This document shows positions 22,496 through 35,256 of a stretch of DNA of 64,000 nucleotides, piece after piece; within the stretch, counting starts at the first letter, position 1; the number at the start of each line of letters is the position of its first letter. The stretch is from Cenococcum geophilum 1.58 (taxonomy: Eukaryota > Ascomycota > Dothideomycetes > Gloniales > Gloniaceae), in assembly GCA_001692895.1 (NCBI GenBank), contig KV748214.1, positions 124,001-188,000 of the forward strand, read 5' to 3'. Below the pieces are notes generated by a model. It saw only the letters and a program-made list of their open reading frames with translations, was not told the origin of the DNA and did not search any database. A program made the translations under genes and the position numbers.

Positions 22496-25400
22496 AAGAG
22501 AATCTAACTAATTAGATAACTTTAACCGCCGGTTAAAGTTCCTAGATATCTTAAGACCTTATATAACTAAGAAATTTCTAAGGACTCCCTTTTAACCTAA
22601 CCTTTAATTTATATATATAGAGTATTTATATTAATAAATGTCTCTAGTGCCTTATTTAGGTTCGCCTTTGTTATTATATCTACTAGGTTATCTTAGCCAT
22701 TAATTCATTAAATTTTAAAGAGTTCTTAACGCTTATAGGATTGCTAAAGTACTATAATATTAATTATAAGGCGCTTCTCCTTTATAGTACTAAGCTTAAC
22801 TAAATACTTATAAAGGGAATATAAGTCGGTGTATATAATTATAGGGATAATAGAAAGTTTGAGTTAATCTATAATTATCTTTAGGGTAGTTCCAATTATA
22901 ATTGCTATATTAACTTCGCTAACTATTCTATATATCTCTAACGCTAAAACACTTTAGGTAATGCGCTTGCTCTTAGTTAAGCTCTAATAAATAAGATTAC
23001 TATAGATTATAAAGTTATTCTCTCTAGTAAATTCGTTTGTAATAATAATCTTATATTCTAACTAGGAGCTAAAATCTTTATTATTTATAAATAATCTATT
23101 AATAAATATAAAGAGCTTAGTGGTAGGAAGATTAATAGGTATATAGAGTAGTCCCTAATTAAGATAGTTTATTTGCTAAAAAAGACGCTTATTTAGGGCA
23201 AGGATATTATCCTTAGTTGGTTCCTAGTGTTAGGCGGCAATAGAGAGATTAAATAAAGCCTTAGGTTAATAGATAGAAGTAATATAAACTCCGCGAGCGC
23301 GTTACTCTACATATCCTTGCTTTAAAGAATTAGCGTTAATAATATTAATTTTCTTGCCTTAACCCTTCTAGCGTAGAGTAATAGAATCCTTATTTAGGGA
23401 GAGGATATATCTATTAAAGAGTAATAGTGTTATTAAACTAAGCTTTTCCTTTAGCTTTACTATAAGATTTGCCTTTACTAGCTTGTTTTCTTTAAGAGCT
23501 AAGAATTAGTCGTCTCCTAAGATAATTATATTATTAGTTTATATACTAATAATTCTAAATAGAGTTCCTATAGTTATAATAAGGAAGCAGGGATTAAATA
23601 TAGAAGTAGTTATTAAAAGCTTCTCTTTATAGTACTTACTATAGGTAGCCCACTAGTAAGTTTCTACCTCTACGATCCTATATAATGGCTTAAGCATAAC
23701 TATAATTATATCTTTAGGATATTGGTGGCGAATTTGCTCTAAAAGGTATACTAATATTAAGCGCTAAAGGTGCGTCTCTAATTAGGTATAGGCTTAAGTA
23801 ATATCTTATAAATAAACCGCTATTCTATTCTTTATTAAGGAGAAAGCTAGCGCAATAATAACTCGCTAACTAGCTTATTAAATTATAGGAGACTACGTAA
23901 AAATTACCTCCTTACTATTATCGTTATAGCCTTAAATAATAAGCCTTAATTTCTTAAATAGGGCGTTAGTAGCTTTGCCCTTAATCTTATTAACCATTCT
24001 TAACTTAAAGATGCGAACTTTATCGAACTTAGTAGGGTTATACTTCTTAAATTTAATGACTCCTCTTATAATAAGACTATCAATCTCCTACTTATTAGAT
24101 ACTTGGAAAGGAGCTCTTAGAGTTATAATATAACCTTCCTTTTAGAGCTATTTTATAAGTTTAAAGTCAGCCTTCTCCTTAGCTATTATAAAGGCTATTA
24201 ATAACTTAACTTTATTCTTAATGGCGGCAACAAATTATTCTTTAAAATTAATAAGATGTTAGCGATTTTATAATTCCTTTAGGTGACCTCTACCGCGTTA
24301 TAGTTGTGGTATATCTACTATAATTATATCGGGATTGTAGTCGCCTTCTAGAGTATATTAATCGTGGTTTTCTTCTAAGGTATCTTTTAGGGTATCCTAT
24401 AAAGGCTCAGAATTATTATCTTTATAGTAAGGCTTAATAATAGTTAAATAGAATTAAGTAGGTCTATAAGGCATCTAAATAGTATAAGTTTAACTATTAA
24501 TTATAATAAGTTAGTATGGGCCTAACTATTCTCCCTTTTTACGCTATACGCGTACCTTAGACTAAAGTGATAGATTAAGCATAGTTAAGGTATTTAGGCC
24601 ATTTCTTATTCCTAGTATATTATTAACCTAGCGTATAGCGTAGAGACGTCGCACCTTCTTTATTACCTTGTAAATAGCCTCAGCTTATTATATAACAAAG
24701 GGAGATAGTAGAGAATTGTTAGTTATTTAAGGGTAGGCGCTAAAGACTAGTAATATAGGTATAAGTCCATCTAGACTAGCGGAATTATTAATAGCTTTAA
24801 TAGCTATTTATAAGGTAAGTTCTTTACTAGCGTCCTTTAGTTCTAAAGAGATAATCTTATATACGCGGCGTAATGGCGCGTAATATTATTCCACTTTTTT
24901 AATATTATTATATGCCTTAATAGGGACTTCCTTAACCTTAATTACTATTGCCTTTATCTATTATTAAAACTCTATAAATAAGAAGTTCTTTTTTACGTTA
25001 TAAATAATTTAATTAGGGGGTCCTAAATAGATATTAATCTAGTATAACTAAAGGGTCTTCTATATATTTCTAGCTAATATATCTTTTAAGAAACGCGCGG
25101 CTTAGAAGAAGGTTAAGAAGTTAATAACTTAGAGTACTAGCTTGCCGCTAAGATATATAACGTTAATAATAATATAGAAGTTAAAGTTGTAGTTATTCTT
25201 AAGGGTAAACTTAAATTAGCTAGGGGACTTCTAGTTTATTTAGCAGTAATGGCAATACTTTATAAAATGCTTAATTGCCTTAACCTTAACTTTATAGCCT
25301 ACTCGCTAAAGAACCCTAAGTAATTAATAAATAGATAGGTGGCTAAAACGATAGTATAGTTAGCGTAATTCCAACTTAGTTAAATAGCTTTAAGTAATAC

Positions 25401-26632
25401 TCTTTTCTAGTTAATAAAGGAGCAACTAGGGGTAACCCTACTTATGTATAATAGGTACCTAATTGTCTTCCTAAATAAGTATATTCTTAAGGTTGTTAAG
25501 CCTAACGCCTAACTTATTTATATCTTTAATGTAAAATAGAAATAGAGTATTTATAGAAATAATATAAAAACTAATATACCCTAAGGGGGTTTAAACCCTA
25601 ATTGTACTAAGAGAGATTATAATACCTTTACTAAAATGAATTATATACTAGCCTACTATTAAATAGTTAATTTAAATAGAGCTATTAAGCTGCTAAAGGG
25701 CTTAAACTTAAGGTTCTTTTACTATAGATACTCCTGCGGCTCTAGTATCCAGTATAATACTATAAAAGATATTCGCTAAGTATCTATTGTTAAAGGAAAA
25801 CGCGGAGCTCTCCTTTAGCTTATTAAAGATATCTAACTTTATAATAGAATGGAGCGTAGATTAATTATTAAGGACAGTAATGGTTTATATGCTATTTACC
25901 TTACCATACTTAGTAAAGTATTAGTTAGGTAAGTAGTCCTTAATTTCTATATCTATAAGGAGCTATTCGGTCTTATTAACCTTACCCTTAAGGTCTTTTA
26001 CGCCTTTATATTAAACTAGGAAGCTTTAGAAGTAGGCTATAGTAACCTTATAATTTTCGATATTTCTTATACTCTAACGAAACTTATTATATGCCTCTTT
26101 TTACTTATTAAGGGAGTGTCTAGTTAACTAGTAATTTAGCTTCTTATAAATATAGCATTTCTTCTAGTAATTACTTTAAAATAAACCTCTATAAGGACCT
26201 CTATAATTACCTTATAGTTAATATTAATTATACCCTCTTCTATATTCCCTACCGCGGCTACTATATATTTAATTAGTTTAGTTATAATTATGTTAGTTAG
26301 GAATATTTAGTTAGGTAGGGTTTTTAGTATAGAACTATTAAAATTCTTATATTTGCATCGTAGTACCTATAGCAGAGCATAGCTTAGTATATACTTCTTT
26401 AAACGTATCTATAGGTTTATATAGGGCTAAGTTATACTTAAGAACGCTATAGCATGCTAAGATAACCTAGTCCCTTAGGCTATTCTTATTTTAGTAAGTT
26501 TTAGTAAAGCTATATTAGATTTTTTAAAGTTTATTAAAAAGTAGTTAAAGGCACTCTAAATAAGTCTTTGTTAGGTTAGAAGTAATAACTCTTTAAAATA
26601 TAGTCTCCCACTATTCGGATATATAAAGTTAG

Positions 26633-26848
26633 TATTACAGCACTAGCAGAACTTGGTTGGCAGAACTTGGCAGAACTTCGCGGTCACGTGACTAGAAGAC
26701 CGCATAAAAAGAACCCTACTTCGACTAGCGCTGCTCTTCTTCTCCTTTCCTTTTTCTAGCTTTAGATCCTCGTTTATAGACTACTAATTGTATAGGCTTG
26801 CGCGTCCCTCTTGCTGTGCTTGTGCCTTAATTAACTAAGTCGCTAATA
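26633..26848 (+). repeat. Gypsy 5' LTR
   Basis: 216 bp. The terminal TG..CA has decayed to TA..TA (TATTACAG start, GCTAATA end). It matches the right LTR except for transitions and a missing unit of about 14 bp (GGTTAGCAGAACTT-like). Confidence 0.9.
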
Positions 26849-29800
26849 TTATCTAAAGCTTAACTACCCTTTCTTCTTAAGAAGGAACTTAAATATATCT
26901 ACGGACCACAAACTAGAATAGAATATAGAATTAGACCTAAAGAATATTACTAGAACTAGAAGAATAGAAAAGAATAATAAGACCTATAGAATACGCACAG
27001 ACCAGAACCCCTGTAGAATCCTACCAGAGGTTACCCTAACAACTATACCACGATGCTAAGAAATACAGCAGCCGGCAAAGCAGCTGTAGGACCCTTAAAT
27101 ACCTCCAATAGTAAAATAGTAACTAACTTAAACTCCTAAGTAGAGCTTACAGCAGCTAATGCCGAAATTAAACGACTTTAAGAGCTGCTTAAAGCTAGAG
27201 AACCCCCTACGCCTAGTAAGGAATTATTAAACACCTAGAGACTTGCTATGGTCCTTAAGGCTCTAGCCTAATATATAGCATTAGTATTATTACAGTCCGC
27301 AAAGGTCGCAAACCCCCTATTACTTATAGACGGAACCGACCCTATATTTAATAATTAGAAGCTTTAATTGCAGGATAAGCTTAAAGTTAATACGGACTAC
27401 TTCCCTACTACTTGGGCTAAAATGGCCTACGTCTTCGGCCGTACCGGCGGGGACGTATAGACGTACCTACGTTCGCGGTACGCATAGGACTTGGCAGAGC
27501 CCTTCCTCTCTAAAGAAGAGATGATCGTCCACCTGTCTTCTATTTATAAGGACCCCTTTAAAGTATAGAACGCCCGACTTAATTATAAAAGCCTAAACAT
27601 AAAAATAACAAAGACCTTCTCGGCCTTTTAGACCCGCTTTCTGCACCTAGCTAGCTAGGCTCGAATTCCCCAGGAAGATCTAATGCCAGACCTATTTAAC
27701 AAGCTTACCCTAGACCTACAGCGAGCCGTATTGCCAGTTTTTACTACTATATAGACGCTAAAGGAACTTACGGACTAGTGCTTAGCTATTAACTAAGGCC
27801 TCCGCCGAATTAAGGCATATGCCGAACGGTATAAAGCTAAAAACCCTTTAAATCAGATAATAAGCAATATAAGAATGGCCCGCAATGCCCCAGCACGATC
27901 GGCAACCCCTATAGCACCACCTATACAGCCTACTGCCAATTCAGCAGCTAGCCGTGCGGCCAGCCCTGCCATAGGTCCGGCGAATGCTTAGCCTATGTAT
28001 AGTAACCCCCATATACAGGCCCTTAGTGATTAAGGAGCTTGCTTCTCTTGTAGATAGAAAGGTTACTATATAAAGGATTACCTAACAAACGCGAAAGCGG
28101 ACGAGGTTCTATTAATCTAGAAGGATAGCACAGAGTTAGAAAAAGAGGAACCCTAGAGGAAGACTCCTCTTTAGGGTTAAAAGGGATTAATATGTTAGAT
28201 GTTAATCTGGGTTGGCTAGTTAGTAGAAGAAGCTGCACTATCCCTTATACTTTATTCCGCAATAAATACCAAGTTTTAACCTCTACTTTAGCTAACTCTA
28301 GAGCAAATACCTTCGCCTTAATAGACACCTAGTGTGCCGTAAAGCTAGCTAACTTTCTAAATGTACCTATTAAAGAACTGCCTAAACTAATTCCTATCCG
28401 CGGGTATAATAGGCGGATAGGACCACCCATTACAACTATCTTACGGATTTACCTCCGTGTTAATGGACAAAGGTAGTATAATACCCCCTTCCTTATTACG
28501 GACCTAGGTAGCCACGATATAATCTTAGGGCGAAAATAGCTAGCCTATTTAGGCTTACAGCTTAACGTATAGAGTAGACGGCTTACCTAGCCTAAAACCC
28601 TACCCCTAACCCCTTCCTTTATAAAAAAAATTAGCATTATAATAGAAAACCTTATATAGCCCTAGATTAATACTATTTACTAGGCTAATGCTGTACGTAG
28701 GGACTAGGCCTTTGAGAAAGATATATAGCTTAATTCGTAACGGATCCGTATACTATATCGCCCCTAGACTACCCATATCACGCTACCCGCATTAAAGACC
28801 TAGGAAGTTAGTAGTGACCTAAAAAAGCCCCCCATGGAGAGCTTAGGCCCTATACAGCCATAAAGAATAGTAAGGGATATTAGACGTTATACTAAACTAA
28901 TAGATTGGAGGGATAACCTGCGGAAGATAGAATAGGAGCTAAGAAAGATTATAAACCCTAAACCGTAAAATACGGTCCGGAAAACGGCTGTAAGGAAACT
29001 AGCAGACCTCCTACTAGTTAATGTCTGCTGTATTGGTGCTATAGGATTCTACCAGAACTTAATTTAGCCTAATACTGTTGCCTTTACAACGAGCTTATAC
29101 AAAATTAATTAAATAATTAAGGAAAAGGGAAATAAGCTTAGCGGATAAGAAAGCGAGCTTATAAATAAGGAACTAGTAGAATAAAAGCTACCCTATTAAC
29201 ACTAGAAATTTAAGGATATATTCTCTAAAGCAGTGTCTAATATACTTCTACCTCACCGACCGTATAACTATAAGATTAAGATTAAGCAAAGAAAACACCC
29301 TTAGTTTTAGCCCCCTCTATAAGTAGTCTATTACCGAATTGTAGGCCACAAAGTAGTATCTTATTAATAACCTAAATAAGGGCTTTATTAAGCCTAGCTA
29401 AGCCCCTTTTGCCTTACCTATTCTCTTTGTTAAAAAGCTAAATAGAGGACTCCGCTTCTGCATTAACTACTATAAGCTAAATAATATAACCCGCAAGGAT
29501 CGCTATCCGCTGCCCCTACTTAATAAGACTCTGGCCCAAATAAGTAGAGCTAAGGTCTTTATAAAGCTTAATATCCGCTAGGCCTTCTACCGAATTAGGA
29601 TAGACCCTAGGTCTAAAGATCTTATTACATTTCGGACCCGTTACAGAACGTATAAATATAAAGTACTCCCTTTTAGACTGACTAACGGACTAGCTACGTA
29701 CTAGCGGTACATAAACGATGTACTCTTTAACTACCTTAACGATTTCTATATGGCCTATTTAGATAATATTATAATCTACTTTAAGAACGAGCTAGAACAC

Positions 29801-32292
29801 AAGGAGTACGTCTATAAAGTCCTATAACGGCTCCGCGAGGCTAGCCTCCAGGTTAACATTAAGAAGTTAGAGTTTAGTGTTAAGCATATAAAGTACCTAG
29901 GTTTTATTATTAGTACGGACGGAATTAAAACCGACCTAAAGAAAACGGCCGTAATTAACTAGTGGGCACCCCCACGGACCGTAAAGGGGGTATAATCCTT
30001 TTTAGGGTTTTATAACTTCTACCGACACTTTATTAAGAACTACAGCAGGATCGCCTGGCCTCTTAACTATCTTACTAGAAAAGACCAGCCCTTCTACTTT
30101 AACGCCATATATAGGCAGGCCTTTAATAAGCTTAAGAAACGGCTGGTATCGGCTCCCCTACTTGCCCATTTTAACCCAGAACGGCCCTTAATGCTAGAAA
30201 CTAATGCCTTAGATAGCGCGATAGCTAGTATTTTTTCCCAGAAGCAACCGGACGGAGAGTGGCACCCTATTATATACTATTTGAAGACTATAATAGATGC
30301 CGAGCTAAATTACCACATCTATAATAAAGAAATGCTGGCTATTATCTCTAGCTTTTAGCACTAGCGTATATAGCTAGAGGGGACCCCTAAGCCGATTAAG
30401 GTAGTTTTAGATTATAAGGCCCTAGAATACTTTATAATAACTAAGGCCCTTACAGCCCAGTAAGCACGCTAGGCGGATACCCTATCTTAATTTAACTTCT
30501 TAATTATATATAGACTAGGCGCTATAAACTATACGGACGCTCTTATAAGGCACGAGTAAGACCTAGATAACTAGACAGCTATAAAGATCTCACTACGGAC
30601 CCAGACGCTACTATAACTAGAACACCTTAACCCCTAAATATGGGCAGAACTAAGTATAGACTCCTTAGGCGCTAAAATATATTCTATTAACTCCTCCGAA
30701 CTTAACCTTATTAATAAACTACTATAGGCTAACCAAATAACCCCCTCTCTATAGGAATACCGTAAAAAGGCAAAAAATGTTATTAGCCTATAGTCCCTCA
30801 AAAACGGACTACTTAAGCACTAGGAACGGCTAGTAGTAGCTAAAAAACAGAACTTACAGACCCGGCTTATTGCCGAAGCTTATACCTAGGTCTCTACAGC
30901 CTACCCTAGAAAAAATAAGACCCGTAAGATTATTAGTAACCGCTACTACTGGCCCAGAATAATTATAGATATTAACCGTTATGTACGGAACTGCGACAGC
31001 TGCCGTAGATCTACAATTCCACGAGATAAGACCCTAGGACTATTGAAACCTCTCCTGATACCCGACCGCCCCTAGCAGCATATCTCTATAGACTTTTATA
31101 AGCTACTAATAGACCGCGACGGATATAATATGGTTATAATTCTAGTTAACCGCTTTAGTAAGCGCCCGTTCTTAATTCCCTATTATAAGAATATTAATGC
31201 TAAGGAGGCGGCCCGACTGTATATCCACTATATCTACCGCATTTACGGACCACCAGATACTATTATATCCGATCGCGGCCCGTAATTTATATTAGCCTTC
31301 TGGAACGAGTTTACCTAGATCCTAAGTATTAGGCTAAAGCTCTCTATAGTATACCACCCCCAAATAGACGGCTAGACGGAGATTGTAAATTAATATTTAG
31401 ATTAGAGACTCCGGCCTTTTATTAACTACTTTTAGGATAACTAGGGCAAACTACTACCCCTAATGGACTACGCCCAGGCGACCCTACCCTATAACTCTAC
31501 GGGATTTGCACCTATCTAACTAGAAATAGGGTATTTACCCTAAACAAGCTTTAACTAGGATAGACCAGAAGGACCACAGACCGTACGCGAGAAACTGTCT
31601 TATAAGGAAGCCCAGCAGTACACCAAGCGCTTAAAGGAAGCCTGGACGGTAGCTTATATAAATCTAAAAAAGGCCTAGAAATTAATGGAACAGTAGGCAA
31701 ATAAGTATAGGCGCGAACCTAACTTTACCGTAGGCGATATGGTCTAGGTTATAACAAAGAACTAGAAGACGGAACGGCCTAGCCGTAAGCTAGACTATTA
31801 AATAGCGGGACCGTATAAGGTCCTTAAGAAGATAGGTAACTCGTATAAAGTAAAGCTCCCGGATTTAATTAAGGTTTACCCCGTTTTCTCGCCGGATAAG
31901 CTATGGAAAGCTATAAATAACCCATTGCCTAGATAAAAGAACGAACCTCCCCTACTAATTTAAGTCAATGGCGACAACGAATGGGAAATTAAAGAAGTAC
32001 TAGCCTATAAACTAGTAAGGAAAACGCTAAAGTACCGCGTTAGTTAGAAAGGCTATAACCTAGATTCTACCTAGTACCCTATATAGAACTTTATTAGCAG
32101 TCCCTATAAGCTTTAAGAATTCCATAACCGCTACCCTAATAAACCAGGACCCCTAAAGTACCTAGACGAGTAGATGGAGTGCTGGTATAGCGAAGACGAT
32201 AAGCTACCGGAAGAACATAAAGATAAGAACGCCCCGTAAGCATAATACGGACTATAAAGCCTAAGGGCAGGCTTTTGCGGAGGGGGGGGTAA

Positions 32293-32522
32293 TGTTACGG
32301 CACTAGCAGAACTTGGTTGGCAGAACTTGGTTAGCAGAACTTAGCAGAACTTCGCGGTCACGTGACTAGAAGACCGTATAAAAAGAACCCTACTTCGACC
32401 AGCGCTGCTCTTCTTCTCCTTTCCTTTCTCTAGCTTTAGATCCTCGTTTATAGACTACCAATCGTATAGGCTTACGCGTCCCTCTTGCCGTACTCATGCC
32501 TCGATTGACTGAGTCGCTAACA
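32293..32522 (+). repeat. Gypsy 3' LTR
   Basis: 230 bp with intact ends TGTTACGG ... GCTAACA, preceded by the polypurine tract. It is visibly less mutated than the left LTR. Confidence 0.9.
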
Positions 32523-33399
32523 GTTAGCGATTCTTATTAGTCTTAAAGTGGGCTTTAGTAAGCTAAAGTATTGTATTAAAGTTATAGTTTTTACCCGTAA
32601 TATAGTTATAATAGAATATTACCGCCTGTCCCTTTAACATAATAGAGAAAGCGTAATAGTACTAGTAGCGTTAAATTCTAACCTTATTATAATAGTTATA
32701 AAAAACCTATAGTTTTGCTCTAAGTATATTATATAGTTCTCTTTTAAACTTTTTCTCTTTATCCGAATATACCTTTATTAGATTCGTAACTTCTTATAGT
32801 AAAAGCTTACTAGTTAGCTAAAGTAGAGGAGGTAGAGGCGGAGTAACTCTAAGTAGGAGAGCACCTTTAGGTAGGAGAGTAGCTTTAGGTAGGGGGTTAG
32901 CGTTCTAGGGGTTTTAATATAAATTAAAGTTACCTTCTAAAGAATATAGGTTGTTTTTAGGTTTTTATAGTTAACGTATAATCTTAGCTTTTATCTATAT
33001 TAGTTCTTCTATACTAGTAATAATGGCCTAAATATTACTAGTAATTAGGTTACCGTTCTTAGTAATATATACCCTATTTCTATAGAGGAAGTCTTAAAAG
33101 TCCTAAATAATATTAACGTTGCTAAGTACCTAGGTATTAGTAGTCTATCCTATAAAATCCTCCCTAAAATACTTCTATAGTTATAAGTTGGTATAATATC
33201 TATTTTAGTAAAATATAATATAGTATAGAAGAAAGCTGTTAACTTATTTTACGGTATAAGTTGTTATATTAAAGGCGAATTTATCCTAATCTTTATTAAT
33301 AAGTTTTATATGCTTAGTTACCCCTAGTAGTAAGGAGTCTTTTTAGTTATTTAAGGTAGGCGTAGCCATGTTTTTGGAGGGAGGGAAGTATTATTAGTG

Positions 33400-33670
33400 T
33401 AGGGATAGTTATTTAGTACGCGTTCGTAATATATATTTATTATTTAGTACGCGTTTATTGTTTAGTACGCGTTTATAATATATATTTGCGGTTATAGGGC
33501 TTAAGACTAGTTCTAGCCTTAAATCGCGAAGACTTATAAAGCGTGTTATTCTATATAATGGACGCAAGAATCTATAATCTTAAAAAGGCTTAAGACCAGT
33601 TCTAGCCTTTAAATCCTTAGATTTATAAAAGAGTTCTATTTAAGGTTTAGGACTAGTTCTAACCTTAAAA
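33400..33670. repeat. Short direct repeats inside the copia 5' region
   Basis: TTTAGTACGCGTT occurs three times (33,413-33,475). AAGACTAGTTCTAGCCTTAAA-like units occur three times (33,501-33,668). Lying just inside the 5' LTR of the minus-strand copia element, they may be leader repeats. Confidence 0.6.
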
Positions 33671-33774
33671 GATAGCTTCCTTTAGCATAAGTAGCACTGG
33701 TATAGTAGCTCGTCTCTTTTTAGTGGAATACCTAGCTATTCTGTAGTATAACAGTAAAGTTAACTACTAATTAG

Positions 33775-33989
33775 TGTTGGTTACATAAGGGGATATTACA
33801 TAGCTACGGTTCGTAGATAGTATAATAATAATTATTATTGTATATATTAGGGAGGGCGAGGAGCTTAAGGCTCCTCACCACGCTACTGCCGCGGCGACAC
33901 GTAACGGCAACTTGCCACCCGTAATGGCAACTTGCCACCCGTAATGGCAATTTGCCTTATATGGTGACCACTTGCCTTTATTCCCAATA
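33775..33989 (-). repeat. Copia 5' LTR (right copy)
   Basis: About 215 bp, starting TGTTGGTTACATAAGG. It has three of the 20-bp GTAACGGCAACTTGCCACCC units versus four in the left LTR. It is followed by TAAAT, the target duplication. Confidence 0.85.
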
Positions 33990-34710
33990 TAAATAATATT
34001 TCTCTTTTTTTCTATAGCGTGGTAGTTAAGCTAGTTATAATAGTAAAAGGGCTAAAGTAATCTTTTTATTTAAACACTAGTACTTTAGTAAATAAGACCT
34101 ACTCCTATAGCTAAAGCCGAAGGCAGTATACCGTTTAAATTCTCGCCAACAGTAATAGTTTTACGCACTATTATCCTACTCCTCTTTTACCTTTTAGCTA
34201 TTACTATTACGCGGATCCTAATTACCGTTAGTTAATTCTATAAACTTAGATAACTTATTAGCCAGTAATACTATCTAGTTAAAGTAGGGAGGTAAAAAGG
34301 AAGATAAGTAGAAGCGTATAGAGATAAGAGATAAGTTTTTCTAGTTATATAATAATTACGAGTGTATTAAGAAAACATTATATAAGTATTTTGCCAAGCC
34401 TAACGCTTTAATTACTGCTAATACCGATAAAGGCTCCTGTTATAGTTACTATAATAACTCCCTTTAGTTAAGAACGCCTAAACGTAAAATATATAATAAG
34501 AAGGGAATAAATTTAGATACTAAAAAGAATTATATCCTTAAGAGACTTTAGACGTAGGCTTAGATATTAGTAGTACCTATAGCTATTAGTAGATCTACCC
34601 TATTTCTAATATATTATACTATTACCGTTTTATATATTATACTATATTAAATAGTATATTAATTCTACCTAATTACTATATATAAATACTTTAATAACTA
34701 CTAGAATCTT

Positions 34711-35256
34711 GTTGTTGGGGAAGACGCAGCCGGATTTAGAGGTTCCTACCCCCCGTTTTAGGAGGTAGTTTCTCCTCGCTTAGACCCATGTCTATTGCCG
34801 CTTTTACAACGTGCTAAGCATGCCAAGGGCGGCAGGGTCTCCCTTACCAAACTTAGAAGCGCTATAGCCCTATAACGCACCTCTTAAAGCCCCAAACGTC
34901 CCTTGGCGACTATTTAAGAAGCTATAAACCACCGCCTACCTAATCCTGTCTCCACCTTTATCCTTATCCTCCGCTAAAAGCACTACCCTTATATAACAAA
35001 ACCTCCTTTCTATACTACGCTCTTTTAACCCTTTTCCCACAGTAGCTACGTATGCACATTCCCCTGCTATTATATTGTTTACCCCTAATACTTGATTTCT
35101 AGGTTTCTACTTACGGGGTTTTTTTACCCTGTCCCGCTCTTAAGAACGCCTATCTCCCGTAGAGCCTTTTTTAGCGTTCCTATTAATAGCAGTCGCTTTT
35201 AAGCTAGGTAACTGGCAGCTACTAAAGCACACTAAGACACCACGCGTTTAACTACT
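34711..35256. other. Less AT-rich segment before the DUF3435 pseudogene
   Basis: From TGTTGTTGGGGAAGACGCAG the text becomes C-rich on the plus strand with fewer stops, unlike both flanks. No coding family was recognised. It may be the promoter or end region of the element that carries the DUF3435 gene. Confidence 0.45.

Larger units (their letters stand above)
26633..32522 (+). mobile_element. Ty3/gypsy chromodomain LTR retrotransposon (complete, RIP-decayed)
   Basis: 5.9 kb with LTRs at both ends and target duplication GTTAG (26,628-26,632 and 32,523-32,527). In order on the plus strand: gag (about 27,050-28,240) with a zinc knuckle near 28,030 whose His and last Cys now read Tyr; protease text near 28,290-28,560; reverse transcriptase about 29,380-29,960 with the YLDD box near 29,752 now YLDN; RNase H to about 30,560; integrase about 30,930-31,600 with the HHCC region and ISDRGP*F; and a C-terminal chromodomain near 31,960-32,120 (NEWEIKEVLAYKLVRKTLKY). 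A purine run (GGAGGGGGGGG) just before the right LTR is the polypurine tract. Nearly every stop replaces an expected Trp or Gln. No autonomous activity is possible. Confidence 0.92.
21959..33989 (-). mobile_element. Ty1/copia-like LTR retrotransposon, RIP-decayed, interrupted
   Basis: It is bounded by direct LTRs (21,959-22,193 and 33,775-33,989) and a 5-bp target duplication TAAAT. The minus strand carries copia pol in decayed form. An integrase C-terminal part lies near 24,500-24,900 (IKAINNSASLDGLIPILLVF, with SKVRV beyond). Reverse transcriptase lies near 23,450-23,560 (TNNIIILGDD, catalytic Asp pair read as Asn; then KLKEKLSL). A block near 23,170-23,310 reads E*RARGVYITSIY*PKALFN. RNase H lies near 22,600-22,740 (INGQDNLVDIITKANLNKAL). 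The 5' LTR is therefore the right-hand one. A gypsy element sits inside at 26,633-32,522; without it the element is about 6.1 kb. Gag would lie between 32,528 and 33,774 but was not recognised. Confidence 0.85.
20800..34710 (+). pseudogene. RecQ-like DNA helicase, RIP-decayed and split by a retrotransposon
   Basis: Helicase text is readable in 20,880-21,958 and resumes at 33,990. Motif I reads TGFSKS near 20,993-21,010 (TGFGKS expected). The DEAH box region reads INKAYLI near 21,286 (Asp and Glu changed to Asn and Lys by G-to-A). IGIGINLPNVYRVV lies before 21,930. Motif VI reads RGS*AS near 34,020 (RGGRAGRDG expected), followed by AKVIFLFKH*YFSK. The TAAAT at the break (21,954-21,958) is duplicated at 33,990-33,994, so the two halves were one gene. 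Stops sit mostly where Trp, Gln or Arg are expected. RecQ-type helicases occur in fungal telomere-linked and mobile contexts; which type this was is not determinable here. Confidence 0.75.

Noticed and set aside
28023-28238. 71-residue minus-strand frame
   Set aside because: Antisense to the gypsy gag/zinc-knuckle region, which reads clearly on the plus strand.
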